Assembly (NCBI GenBank): GCA_937897625.1
Contig: CALCNZ010000240.1
Coordinates: 1 to 5,113, forward strand
Direction: 5' to 3'
DNA length: 5,113 nucleotides
Origin: an uncultured Flavobacteriales bacterium
GTDB taxonomy: Bacteria > Bacteroidota > Bacteroidia > Flavobacteriales_D > Sanyastnellaceae
Part shown: positions 1 to 5,113 of the stretch, in pieces
How positions within the stretch are numbered: position 1 is the stretch's first letter
How the letters are laid out: the number at the start of each line of letters is the position of its first letter
The notes under the pieces: generated by a model
What the model was told of the DNA's origin: nothing
Seen by the model: only the letters and a program-made list of their open reading frames with translations
The model's database searches: none
Made by a program: the position numbers and the translations under genes

Positions 1-286
1 AGACAATATTTCGGAAGAAGTAAAAAGTAAGCGCCTCAATGAAATTATAGATTTGCATATGTCGTGCGTGGCTCAAAGAACGGCTGCACATGTAGGCAAG
101 CGACATAAAGTCTTAGTTGAGGGTGTTTCAAAAAAATCACAAGAGCATTATTACGGGCGCAACGGTCAGAACGTAGTGTTGGTTTTCCCGAAAAACGAAG
201 CGAAAATCGGTCAATATGTATGGGTAAATGCTCTTTCTTCCACCGCCGTGACGTTAATTGGTGAAATTGACTCTTACATCGATTGA
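1..286 (+). CDS. miaB: MiaB C-terminal end (tRNA ms2i6A37 methylthiotransferase), 5' truncated
   Basis: This is the last 94 codons of an open frame that enters from the left edge (first full codon at base 2) and stops with TGA at 284-286. MiaB is a radical-SAM iron-sulfur enzyme that adds a methylthio group to i6A at position 37 of tRNAs reading UNN codons; this is family knowledge, because the catalytic domains lie outside the window. What is visible is the helix that follows the radical-SAM core (EEVKSKRLNEII, residues 5-16) and then a TRAM domain, the tRNA-binding beta-barrel, with the family signatures VLVEGVSKKS (37-46), the YGRNGQN segment (51-57), VVLVFPK (58-64), GQYVWV (70-75) and the closing TLIGE (84-88). 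The related methylthiotransferases RimO and MtaB share this architecture, but the GVSKKS and GRNGQN wording fits MiaB best. An ATG at 59 is internal and not a start. The next gene begins 65 bases downstream. Confidence 0.9.
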   Translation, partial: DNISEEVKSKRLNEIIDLHMSCVAQRTAAHVGKRHKVLVEGVSKKSQEHYYGRNGQNVVLVFPKNEAKIGQYVWVNALSSTAVTLIGEIDSYID

Positions 287-290
287 TTTT

Positions 291-326
291 TTTGACGTGA
301 CAGAATGTCACCTTTCGCTACCTTTG
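291..326 (+). promoter_or_regulatory. Candidate Bacteroidetes promoter for the sigma-54 activator operon
   Basis: TACCTTTG at 319-326 matches the Bacteroidetes -7 element TAnnTTTG exactly. The nearest upstream TTTG, at 291-294, could be the -33 element, but the spacer of 24 bases is slightly longer than the usual range, so the upstream half is uncertain. Transcription would start around 330-335, just before the ATG at 352. An inverted repeat lies inside the spacer and a second begins at the last base of the -7 box. The activator gene could also be read through from miaB. Confidence 0.5.
297..311. promoter_or_regulatory. Perfect inverted repeat GTGACA-GAA-TGTCAC, candidate operator
   Basis: The two 6-base arms (297-302 and 306-311) are exact reverse complements around a 3-base centre. 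The repeat lies inside the spacer of the candidate promoter, a classic position for a repressor site. It is not followed by a T tract, so it makes a poor terminator for miaB. Its GTGA and TCAC halves are separated by 7 bases, one more than in a CRP/FNR-type site. The binding protein is unknown. Confidence 0.5.
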
Positions 327-344
327 TTTAGTTCTTGACTAAAC
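326..344. promoter_or_regulatory. Perfect inverted repeat GTTTAGT-TCTTG-ACTAAAC before the activator start codon
   Basis: Two exact 7-base complementary arms (326-332 and 338-344) flank a 5-base loop, ending 7 bases before the ATG at 352. It begins at the last base of the -7 box and covers the expected transcription start. It could be a second operator, or if fully transcribed a small 5'-leader hairpin near the ribosome-loading site. The stem is AT-rich and lacks a following T run, so a terminator role is unlikely. Its arm sequence differs from the repeat at 297-311. Confidence 0.45.
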
Positions 345-351
345 GGCAACT

Positions 352-1581
352 ATGGAAATTCAATCAGTAAAAACACGCTATGGAATTATTGGCAATGCCC
401 CAGCGCTCAATCGAGCTCTGGATATTGCTATGCAAGTTGCCGCTACAAACATGTCGGTTTTAATTACCGGAGAGAGTGGCGTTGGAAAGGAAAGCATACC
501 CAAAATTATTCATCACTTAAGTTCGCGCAAACACGGTCCGTATATCGCAGTGAACTGCGGTGCAATTCCTGAAGGGACTATTGACAGCGAATTATTCGGC
601 CACGAAAAAGGATCGTTCACAGGAGCCCATGAAAGCAGAAAGGGGTATTTCGAAGAGGCCAATGAAGGGACAATTTTCTTGGATGAAGTAGCCGAGCTTC
701 CGTTAGGTACGCAGGTTCGCTTGCTTCGCGTATTAGAAACGGGCGAATTCATTCGAGTAGGCTCTTCGAAAGTTCAAAAGACCAATGTGCGGGTGGTTGC
801 GGCCACTAACGTGAATTTCGCACAAGCCATTCAAAACGGAAAGTTTCGTGATGATCTTTATTACAGATTAAATCAGGTACCTATCTTCATGCCTTCATTG
901 CGTGAGCGTGGTGCAGACATTGAGTTATTGTTCAAGAAATTCGCTACTGATTTCGCTGAACGCTATCGTATTCCCGTTCTTCAACTCACCGAATCGGCGG
1001 CGAATTCGTTACGAGAATATCGCTGGCCAGGAAATATTCGACAATTAAAAAACATTACTGAGCAGATAAGCATTTTGGAGACTGAGCGTATCGTGACTCC
1101 TGAATTATTGATTCGGTATTTACCACAAGATCTTGCTACCAACAAACCCATGATTTTGGGCGGAAGCAGCAGTAGCGACTTCAGTGAACGTGAGATACTT
1201 TATAAGGTTTTGTTCGATATGCGCAACGACCTTACTGACCTGAAAAAACTCGTGCTCGAAGTGATTCAAAACGGTGGAGGATTTGTAAACTCTGACGAAA
1301 ATGCCGCGCTCTTTCAGAAAGTCTTTCAAGCCGACCACCATGAAAATTCAGACTTACCCGTTCGAATGACACCTGCCAGTAATATCATACATTTGGGAAG
1401 TGGAACGAGCACGGACGAGGAAGAAGTTGAAGAATCGCTTTCCTTGAGTCAGACTGAAAAAGATTTGATAAAAAAAGCGCTTCAGAAACACAGAAACAGA
1501 AGGAAATACGCGGCTCAAGAACTTGGTATTTCAGAACGCACCTTGTATAGAAAAATAAAAGAATACGATTTAGGAAAATGA
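352..1581 (+). CDS. Sigma-54-dependent transcriptional activator (AAA+ plus Fis-type HTH, no sensor domain)
   Basis: This 409-residue protein is a bacterial enhancer-binding protein, which hydrolyses ATP to remodel RNA polymerase-sigma54 into an open complex. The AAA+ domain begins almost at the N-terminus. It shows Walker A GESGVGKE (40-47), the sigma54-contacting loop as GSFTGA (87-92) in place of the common GAFTGA, Walker B GTIFLDE (106-112), sensor I VVAATN (148-153), the putative arginine fingers in FRDDLYYRLN (165-174), and the sensor II WPGNIRQL segment (225-232). A linker with a charged, possibly coiled helix (about 278-306) follows, then a Fis-type helix-turn-helix at 370-406 ending in ISERTLYRKIKEY. 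There is no receiver, GAF or PAS domain, so control must come from expression level or a partner protein, as in PspF-like activators. An in-frame TAA at 340-342 makes the ATG at 352 the first usable start. The stop overlaps the lptE start as ATGA, indicating one operon. Target promoters are unknown. Confidence 0.92.
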   Translation: MEIQSVKTRYGIIGNAPALNRALDIAMQVAATNMSVLITGESGVGKESIPKIIHHLSSRKHGPYIAVNCGAIPEGTIDSELFGHEKGSFTGAHESRKGYFEEANEGTIFLDEVAELPLGTQVRLLRVLETGEFIRVGSSKVQKTNVRVVAATNVNFAQAIQNGKFRDDLYYRLNQVPIFMPSLRERGADIELLFKKFATDFAERYRIPVLQLTESAANSLREYRWPGNIRQLKNITEQISILETERIVTPELLIRYLPQDLATNKPMILGGSSSSDFSEREILYKVLFDMRNDLTDLKKLVLEVIQNGGGFVNSDENAALFQKVFQADHHENSDLPVRMTPASNIIHLGSGTSTDEEEVEESLSLSQTEKDLIKKALQKHRNRRKYAAQELGISERTLYRKIKEYDLGK

Positions 1582-2078
1582 AAATGAAACTCTTTGGATT
1601 GGTACTTTTGGTGCTTATTTTCGCTTCGTGTGAAATAAGATACTCCTTTAGTGGCGGGCAATTCAGCGGAGCAAAGACTTTTTCAGTATCGTATTTGAAG
1701 CCACAAACCGCTCTCGCGTCTCCAACGTATTCTCAGCGATTAACCGAGAGTTTCAAAGACGTTATGCTCTCGCAAAGCCCGCTTTCTCTGAGTGAAACGA
1801 ATGGCGATTTGCAATTTGAGGGCAGCGTAACGAATTATGTTGTAGCCCCGATGGCCATTCAGAGTAATGAAACGGCGTCGTTAACCCGACTTTCGATAAC
1901 GGTAAAAATAAAATACACGAACACCTTAGAACCCGATTTGAATTTTGAGAAATCATTCACGAAATTCGCAGACTTCGCTGCTACGGAAAGTTTATTTGCC
2001 GTTCAAGAAGATTTGTGGAAGCAGATTAACGATCAGCTTGCCCAAGAAATATATAACGCAAGTGTAGGTAATTGGTAA
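1578..2078 (+). CDS. lptE: LptE, LPS-assembly outer-membrane lipoprotein
   Basis: LptE is the lipoprotein plug of the LptD beta-barrel and helps insert lipopolysaccharide into the outer leaflet of the outer membrane. The 166-residue product has a short lipoprotein signal peptide: a basic start, a hydrophobic stretch (5-16) and a lipobox FASC with the lipidated cysteine at residue 18. The mature part carries features I recognise from Bacteroidetes LptE: SGAKTFSVSYL (30-40), a SQRLTESFKD helix (52-61), GDLQFEGSVTNYVVAPMAIQ (76-95), and NETASLTRLSITVKIKY (97-113). It closes with an amphipathic helix (143-160) and the terminal NW. Length fits the family. The ATG at 1578 overlaps the activator stop by 4 bases (ATGA), and an ATG two codons later would give the same mature protein. 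It sits between a regulator and a TPR-like gene; lptD is not in the window. Confidence 0.87.
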   Translation: MKMKLFGLVLLVLIFASCEIRYSFSGGQFSGAKTFSVSYLKPQTALASPTYSQRLTESFKDVMLSQSPLSLSETNGDLQFEGSVTNYVVAPMAIQSNETASLTRLSITVKIKYTNTLEPDLNFEKSFTKFADFAATESLFAVQEDLWKQINDQLAQEIYNASVGNW

Positions 2079-3079
2079 TGGAAAACACAAATTTCAATGA
2101 GCTTCTAAAGTCGCCACATTTGCTGGCTTCTATGCCTATTGAAGATTTAGAAAACATTACAAAGAATTACCCTTGGTTCAGTTTGGCTCACTCCTACTTG
2201 GCAAAAGCATATCAAGAAAATAACAGTCACAAGACCTCGGGACAAATTGCGCTGGCTTCTACCCTTCACTCGAATAGAACTTGGCTTTATGGCTTTTTAA
2301 AGGAGCCCATTCTTCGCAAACAAGAACCCATTGAAGTAGCTGAGAACTTGCCAATCGAAACTGAAGCAACGATTATTGAAGAGCCTGTTTTAAAAGAGGT
2401 GTCGAATTCGACTTCGCTTTCACAATTAGCTGAATCAATGTTGGATGAAAAGGTGAGCATTGAAGTAAGAGAGGATAAGAAAGAGGAAGAAGAGGTAACA
2501 ATTGAGGTAAGAGAGGTTAAGAAAGAGGAAGAAGAAATAAGAGAATTGGATTTTCTGGACAAATCGATTTTGGCCACTGCGGTTTCGAGTTCGATCTTTT
2601 TAGAGGTGAGTGAAGCGGAGGAAGAGCAAGATGCTGCGAAAGGTGCTTCGCAAGGTCCTGCGGAAGTTGTGTTACAAGATGCAGAGCAAGAGGATGCCTT
2701 ATTCACTTGGTTGAGGAGTGTGAGTGATTCGGAGGGAGAAGTAGAGGTGCCAGAAATGGTAAGAGAAGTTAAGAAAGAGGAAGAAAAAGTAAGACAATCA
2801 AATGAGGCAGTTCAGCCTTCGATTGACTTGATAGAAAAATTCATTGCAACAGAACCCCGCATTACACCTGGGAAAGTGGAGCAATACACCGGAGTTAGTT
2901 TTGCAAAAGACAGCTTAGAAGAAAACTTCGATTGGGTGACAGAAACCATGGCTAAATTGTATGCAGCGCAAGGAAAAGTTGATCGTGCGCGCAAGGCCTA
3001 CAAGCGATTGATTGAACTTCATCCTGAGAAAAAAATTCACTTCGAAAATCAACTAAAAGCTATAAACCAAAGAAAATAA
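2078..3079 (+). CDS. TPR-like protein of the lptE-secG interval, charged repeat-bearing middle
   Basis: The function of this 333-residue protein is not known to me; genes of this kind sit between lptE and secG in many Bacteroidetes. It has three parts. The N-terminal helical block (1-75) contains YPWFSLAHSYLAKAY (31-45), which looks TPR-like. The middle (about 80-245) is strongly acidic and Glu/Lys-rich, low in complexity and probably disordered, with three copies of a VRE(V/D)KKEEE unit (130-138, 144-152, 228-236). The C-terminal block has LIEKFIATEPRITPGK (251-266), then one clear TPR-type hairpin, MAKLYAAQGKVDRARKAYKRLIELHPE (291-317). No signal peptide or membrane segment is seen, so it is probably cytoplasmic. 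The ATG at 2078 overlaps the lptE stop by one base (TAATG), supporting coupling. A TTG two codons upstream (2072) is open but less likely. A scaffold or protein-interaction role is only an inference. Confidence 0.82.
   Translation: MENTNFNELLKSPHLLASMPIEDLENITKNYPWFSLAHSYLAKAYQENNSHKTSGQIALASTLHSNRTWLYGFLKEPILRKQEPIEVAENLPIETEATIIEEPVLKEVSNSTSLSQLAESMLDEKVSIEVREDKKEEEEVTIEVREVKKEEEEIRELDFLDKSILATAVSSSIFLEVSEAEEEQDAAKGASQGPAEVVLQDAEQEDALFTWLRSVSDSEGEVEVPEMVREVKKEEEKVRQSNEAVQPSIDLIEKFIATEPRITPGKVEQYTGVSFAKDSLEENFDWVTETMAKLYAAQGKVDRARKAYKRLIELHPEKKIHFENQLKAINQRK
2453..2536 (+). repeat. Tandem 42-base in-frame duplication within the TPR-like gene
   Basis: Copy 1 (2453-2494) and copy 2 (2495-2536) are adjacent, each 14 codons, and by my count match at 36 of 42 bases. 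They encode VSIEVREDKKEEEE and VTIEVREVKKEEEE. Whole codons are repeated, so the frame is kept, and the coding strand is nearly all purine in the AAG/GAG/GAA part. The pattern points to tandem duplication followed by point changes. Confidence 0.85.
2759..2788 (+). repeat. Third, separated copy of the VREVKKEEE repeat
   Basis: This 30-base stretch encodes VREVKKEEEK and differs from bases 2507-2536 of the second tandem copy at only two positions. It lies about 220 bases downstream in the same reading frame. Near-identity at the DNA level, including silent positions, suggests a recent copy or gene conversion and not merely convergent charged composition. Confidence 0.75.
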
Positions 3080-3089
3080 AGGATCTTCC

Positions 3090-3119
3090 TTTGTTCTTCC
3101 TTGAATTCGTGTATCTTTG
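3090..3119 (+). promoter_or_regulatory. Bacteroidetes-type promoter for secG
   Basis: TTTG at 3090-3093, an 18-base spacer, and TATCTTTG at 3112-3119 together match the TTTG/TAnnTTTG pattern of the Bacteroidetes primary sigma factor. The predicted start is about 3124-3127, leaving a short A/T-rich leader before the ATG at 3144. This is the best promoter in the window and suggests secG can be expressed separately from the upstream operon. No terminator hairpin is visible between 3080 and 3143, so readthrough is also possible. Confidence 0.72.
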
Positions 3120-3143
3120 TGGACCTCAAAATTTTAATAGATT

Positions 3144-3452
3144 ATGGAATTTATTGTAACCGTTTTAATTGTCATTGCAGCTCTTTTGCTTGGATTAGTA
3201 GTATTGATTCAGAACCCAAAGGGTGGCGGACTATCATCGGGCTTCGCTGGAAGCGCGCAAATTGGTGGCGTTAAGCGCACTGCAGACTTCTTAGAAAAAG
3301 CAACATGGTACTTAGGTGTAGCACTTTTTGTTTTGTGCTTAGCTTCTACAAGTCTTTCAACTTCTGCACGTCCTGCGACTGAAGAAGAACAACAAACAGA
3401 ACAAACAGATGGTGGTCAACAACAAGATGGTGGCCAACAACAAGGACAATAA
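3144..3452 (+). CDS. secG: SecG, preprotein translocase subunit
   Basis: SecG is the small accessory subunit of the SecYEG channel and assists SecA-driven export across the inner membrane. The 102-residue product has two hydrophobic membrane segments (about 2-22 and 53-71). They are joined by the family's signature loop QNPKGGGLSSGFAGSAQIGG (23-42), followed by TADFLEKATWYLG (46-58). After the second segment comes a polar tail (about 76-102) rich in Glu, Gln and Gly with two DGGQQQ units (89-94, 95-100); by E. coli topology this tail would face the periplasm. An in-frame TAG at 3138-3140 directly before the ATG rules out a longer N-terminus. It has its own promoter and is closed by an intrinsic terminator, so it may form a one-gene unit or the end of the upstream operon. 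Confidence 0.93.
   Translation: MEFIVTVLIVIAALLLGLVVLIQNPKGGGLSSGFAGSAQIGGVKRTADFLEKATWYLGVALFVLCLASTSLSTSARPATEEEQQTEQTDGGQQQDGGQQQGQ
3408..3443 (+). repeat. Tandem 18-base duplication in the secG tail
   Basis: Two adjacent 18-base units (3408-3425 and 3426-3443) each encode DGGQQQ and differ at one base (GGT versus GGC). The repeat is in frame and sits six bases before the stop codon TAA at 3450-3452. Such a short perfect unit is prone to copy-number change by slippage. Confidence 0.85.
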
Positions 3453-3471
3453 TTGTCACAATAGCATTTTT

Positions 3472-3507
3472 AAAATGTCAGTACTTCAAACTACTGACAT
3501 TTTTTTT
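3472..3507 (+). terminator. Intrinsic terminator after secG
   Basis: A perfect 12-base-pair stem pairs 3472-3483 with 3492-3503 around an 8-base loop. The T run continues from 3500 to 3507, so the outer A-T pairs overlap the U tract. The firmest part is the 9-base-pair core ATGTCAGTA/TACTGACAT. It starts 20 bases after the secG stop and separates secG from groES. The matching A run on the left arm means it might also stop transcription from the opposite strand, although no opposing gene is visible here. Confidence 0.85.
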
Positions 3508-3601
3508 GTCCTTTACTGACGAAAATTCACACAAAACAAACAATACCCTGCTTGGCACAAATAGTGACTGCGACGGGCACAAACATTAAATACAAACAAA
3601 C
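3508..3601 (+). promoter_or_regulatory. groES upstream region with exact GGCACAAA direct repeat
   Basis: This 94-base stretch between the terminator and groES must hold the chaperonin promoter unless transcription reads through. GGCACAAA occurs twice exactly, at 3554-3561 and 3576-3583, offset by 22 bases, about two helical turns. I find no TAnnTTTG element and no CIRCE inverted repeat. TTGGCAC at 3552-3558 resembles a sigma-54 -24 element, but the matching -12 position reads GTGA and not TTGC. The last 21 bases contain no G and carry ACAAACA at 3579-3585 and 3592-3598, giving an unstructured A/C-rich leader without a Shine-Dalgarno. Confidence 0.45.
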
Positions 3602-3877
3602 ATGTCAAATAACGTTAGACCATTAGGAGATCGCGTTTTAGTAGAGCCAGCGGCTGCTGAAACCACTACCCTTTCAGGAATTATTATTCCTGAAACAGCG
3701 AAAGAAAAACCACAAAGAGGAACTGTAATCGCTGTTGGACCTGGAAAAAAAGATGAGCCAACGACGGTTAAGCCGGGTGACACTATTTTATACGGCAAGT
3801 ATGCTGGAACCGAGATTAGCGTAGATGGAAAAGATCTTTTGATCATGCGCGAATCCGACATTTTTGCAATTGTTTAA
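3602..3877 (+). CDS. groES: GroES, 10-kDa co-chaperonin
   Basis: GroES forms the heptameric lid that caps GroEL and closes the folding chamber in the cytoplasm. The 91-residue length is normal. Recognisable parts are the N-terminal VRPLGDRVLVEP strand (5-16), the mobile loop around ETTTLSGIIIPETA (20-33) whose hydrophobic III triad (27-29) docks on the GroEL apical domain, RGTVIAVGPG (39-48), the VKPGDTILYGKYAGTEI core (56-72), and the closing ESDIFAIV (84-91). The start ATG follows an A/C-rich leader. groEL begins 20 bases after the stop, the usual two-gene chaperonin operon. Confidence 0.97.
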   Translation: MSNNVRPLGDRVLVEPAAAETTTLSGIIIPETAKEKPQRGTVIAVGPGKKDEPTTVKPGDTILYGKYAGTEISVDGKDLLIMRESDIFAIV

Positions 3878-3897
3878 TTACTAAATTTTAGAAAATC

Positions 3898-5113
3898 ATG
3901 GCAAAAGAAATCACATTCGACACCGTAGCGAGAGAGAAATTAAAAGCTGGTGTAGATGCATTGGCAAATGCAGTAAAAGTTACTTTAGGTCCTAAAGGAC
4001 GTAACGTAGTAATCGATAAAAAATTCGGTGCACCGCACATCACGAAAGATGGTGTTACCGTTGCGAAAGAAATTGAATTGGCTGACCCTATTGAAAACAT
4101 GGGAGCACAAATGTTGAAAGAAGTTGCGAGTAAGACTGCTGATCAAGCAGGAGACGGAACAACTACTGCAACTGTCTTAGCGCAAGCGATGGTTGGCGCA
4201 GGTTTAAAGAACGTAGCTTCTGGAGCTAACCCAATGGATTTGAAACGCGGAATGGACAAGGCTGTTAAGGCTGTTGTTGCTGAATTGCGTAATATTTCAA
4301 GAGAAGTAGGTTCTGACTACGAAAAGATTAAACAAGTTGCGACTATCTCTGCAAACAACGATGAGGCCGTAGGTTCTTTGATTGCCGATGCAATGAAGAA
4401 AGTAGGTACTGAAGGTGTTATCACTGTTGAAGAAGCAAAAGGAACTGAGACAGACGTTAAGACTGTTGAAGGAATGCAATTCGATCGCGGATACCTTTCT
4501 CCCTATTTCGTAACGAACACAGAGAATATGGAAGCTGAATTAGAGAACGCTTTCATTCTTATCTACGACAAGAAAATTTCAAGCATGAAGGAATTACTTC
4601 CTGTACTTGAAAAGACTGCTCAATCGGGCAAGCCGCTTTTGATTATTGCTGAAGATGTAGACGGAGAAGCTCTTGCAACGCTCGTTGTAAACAAGATTCG
4701 CGGTGCCTTACGTGTGGCTGCAGTTAAAGCTCCAGGATTCGGTGATCGCAGAAAGGCTATGTTGCAAGACATTGCAGTTCTTACTGGCGGAACAGTTATC
4801 AGTGAAGAAACTGGATTGAAATTAGACAACGCTACTCTAGAAGATTTAGGTCGTGCAGAGAAGATTTCAATTGACAAAGACAACACTACTATCGTGAACG
4901 GCGCTGGAGTGAAAGAAAACATTCAAGCGCGTGTAAGCGAAATCAAATCTCAAATCGAAAAAACAACTTCTGATTACGACCGCGAAAAATTGCAAGAACG
5001 TCTTGCGAAATTGGCTGGTGGTGTAGCTGTTCTTTATGTAGGTGCTGCTACGGAAGTTGAGATGAAAGAGAAGAAAGATCGCGTAGACGATGCTTTGCAT
5101 GCCACTCGCGCAG
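3898..5113 (+). CDS. groEL: GroEL, 60-kDa chaperonin, 3' truncated by the window
   Basis: GroEL is the ATP-driven double-ring chaperonin that refolds cytosolic proteins with GroES. The frame opens at ATG 3898 and is still open at the right edge, showing 405 full codons of a family about 540-550 residues long. So most of the protein is visible, and the C-terminal equatorial part and tail are missing. Visible hallmarks include VTLGPKGRNVVIDK (28-41) and ITKDGVTVAKEI (48-59) of the nucleotide pocket, and GDGTTTATVLA (85-95) with the magnesium/ATP aspartate D86. In the apical domain are FDRGYLSPYFVTN (195-207), part of the substrate- and GroES-binding surface, and APGFGDRRKAML (278-289). KLAGGVAVLYVGAATEVEMKE (371-391) and VDDALHATRA (396-405), with the conserved hydrolysis aspartate D398, mark the return to the equatorial domain. 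No frameshift or missing key residue is seen. It is co-transcribed with groES. Confidence 0.97.
   Translation, partial: MAKEITFDTVAREKLKAGVDALANAVKVTLGPKGRNVVIDKKFGAPHITKDGVTVAKEIELADPIENMGAQMLKEVASKTADQAGDGTTTATVLAQAMVGAGLKNVASGANPMDLKRGMDKAVKAVVAELRNISREVGSDYEKIKQVATISANNDEAVGSLIADAMKKVGTEGVITVEEAKGTETDVKTVEGMQFDRGYLSPYFVTNTENMEAELENAFILIYDKKISSMKELLPVLEKTAQSGKPLLIIAEDVDGEALATLVVNKIRGALRVAAVKAPGFGDRRKAMLQDIAVLTGGTVISEETGLKLDNATLEDLGRAEKISIDKDNTTIVNGAGVKENIQARVSEIKSQIEKTTSDYDREKLQERLAKLAGGVAVLYVGAATEVEMKEKKDRVDDALHATRA

Noticed and set aside
297..311. CRP/FNR-type site before the activator gene
   Set aside because: The GTGA and TCAC halves are 7 bases apart, not 6, and the palindrome has odd symmetry, so it does not fit that family.
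45..311. 88-codon minus-strand open frame over the miaB end
   Set aside because: It overlaps clearly conserved MiaB TRAM sequence in full and shows no domain of its own.
1388..1395. TACATTTG as an internal promoter for lptE
   Set aside because: It matches TAnnTTTG but lies inside the activator coding region with no TTG or TTTG at a suitable distance upstream. About one chance match per strand is expected in a window this size.
2072..2080. TTG at 2072 as the start of the TPR-like gene
   Set aside because: It would add only two residues; the ATG at 2078 forms the typical TAATG stop-start overlap with lptE and is preferred.
2287..2706. 139-codon open frame on the minus strand, very Ser-rich
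   Set aside because: It is the complement of the Glu/Lys-rich repeat region of the TPR-like gene. Its Ser runs arise from reading GAA/GAG-rich DNA in reverse, and it has no recognisable domain.
3552..3567. Possible sigma-54 promoter upstream of groES (TTGGCAC at 3552-3558)
   Set aside because: The -24 half matches well, but at the required spacing the -12 half reads GTGA, lacking the near-invariant C of TTGC. Without a mapped start it is only suggestive.
3508..3601. CIRCE/HrcA operator before groES
   Set aside because: TTGGCAC resembles part of the left CIRCE arm, but no GAGTGCTAA-like right arm occurs at the 9-base spacing.
1..5113. CRISPR array, insertion sequence, tRNA or rRNA, defence or toxin-antitoxin module
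   Set aside because: No regularly spaced repeats, terminal inverted repeats with a transposase, RNA-gene signatures or defence-type domains are visible; the window is almost fully explained by conserved housekeeping genes.

Overview
This 5,113-base window looks like a piece of the core chromosome of a Bacteroidetes bacterium, most likely a member of the Flavobacteriales; this placement is an inference. The evidence is the gene order (miaB end, sigma-54 activator, lptE, TPR-type protein, secG, groES, groEL), which I recall as typical of that phylum. Two sites matching the Bacteroidetes promoter element TAnnTTTG lie in intergenic DNA, and the start codons follow A-rich leaders without a Shine-Dalgarno sequence. 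All real genes are on the + strand and none is visibly broken; the first and last are cut by the window edges.

Layout: the C-terminal TRAM end of the tRNA methylthiotransferase MiaB occupies the left edge. A 65-base gap follows, holding a candidate promoter and two perfect inverted repeats. Next is a tightly coupled set of three genes: a sigma-54-dependent activator with no N-terminal sensor domain, the outer-membrane lipoprotein LptE (4-base ATGA overlap), and a TPR-like protein with a charged, repeat-bearing middle (1-base TAATG overlap). A 64-base gap with a well-formed Bacteroidetes promoter leads into secG, which ends in a Gln/Gly-rich tail and is followed by a strong intrinsic terminator. 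The groES-groEL chaperonin operon begins after a leader with an exact direct repeat but no recognisable housekeeping promoter; groEL runs off the right edge.

The shared theme is protein and envelope biogenesis: LptE helps deliver LPS to the outer membrane, SecG belongs to the Sec translocon, and GroES/GroEL fold cytosolic proteins. The sigma-54 activator is translationally coupled to lptE, so an envelope-related role is an attractive but unproven inference. I see no mobile element, CRISPR array, RNA gene, defence module or clearly new system. The most interesting features are regulatory: the paired inverted repeats before the activator gene and the direct repeat before groES. Internal repeat expansion in the TPR-like gene and in secG comes next.
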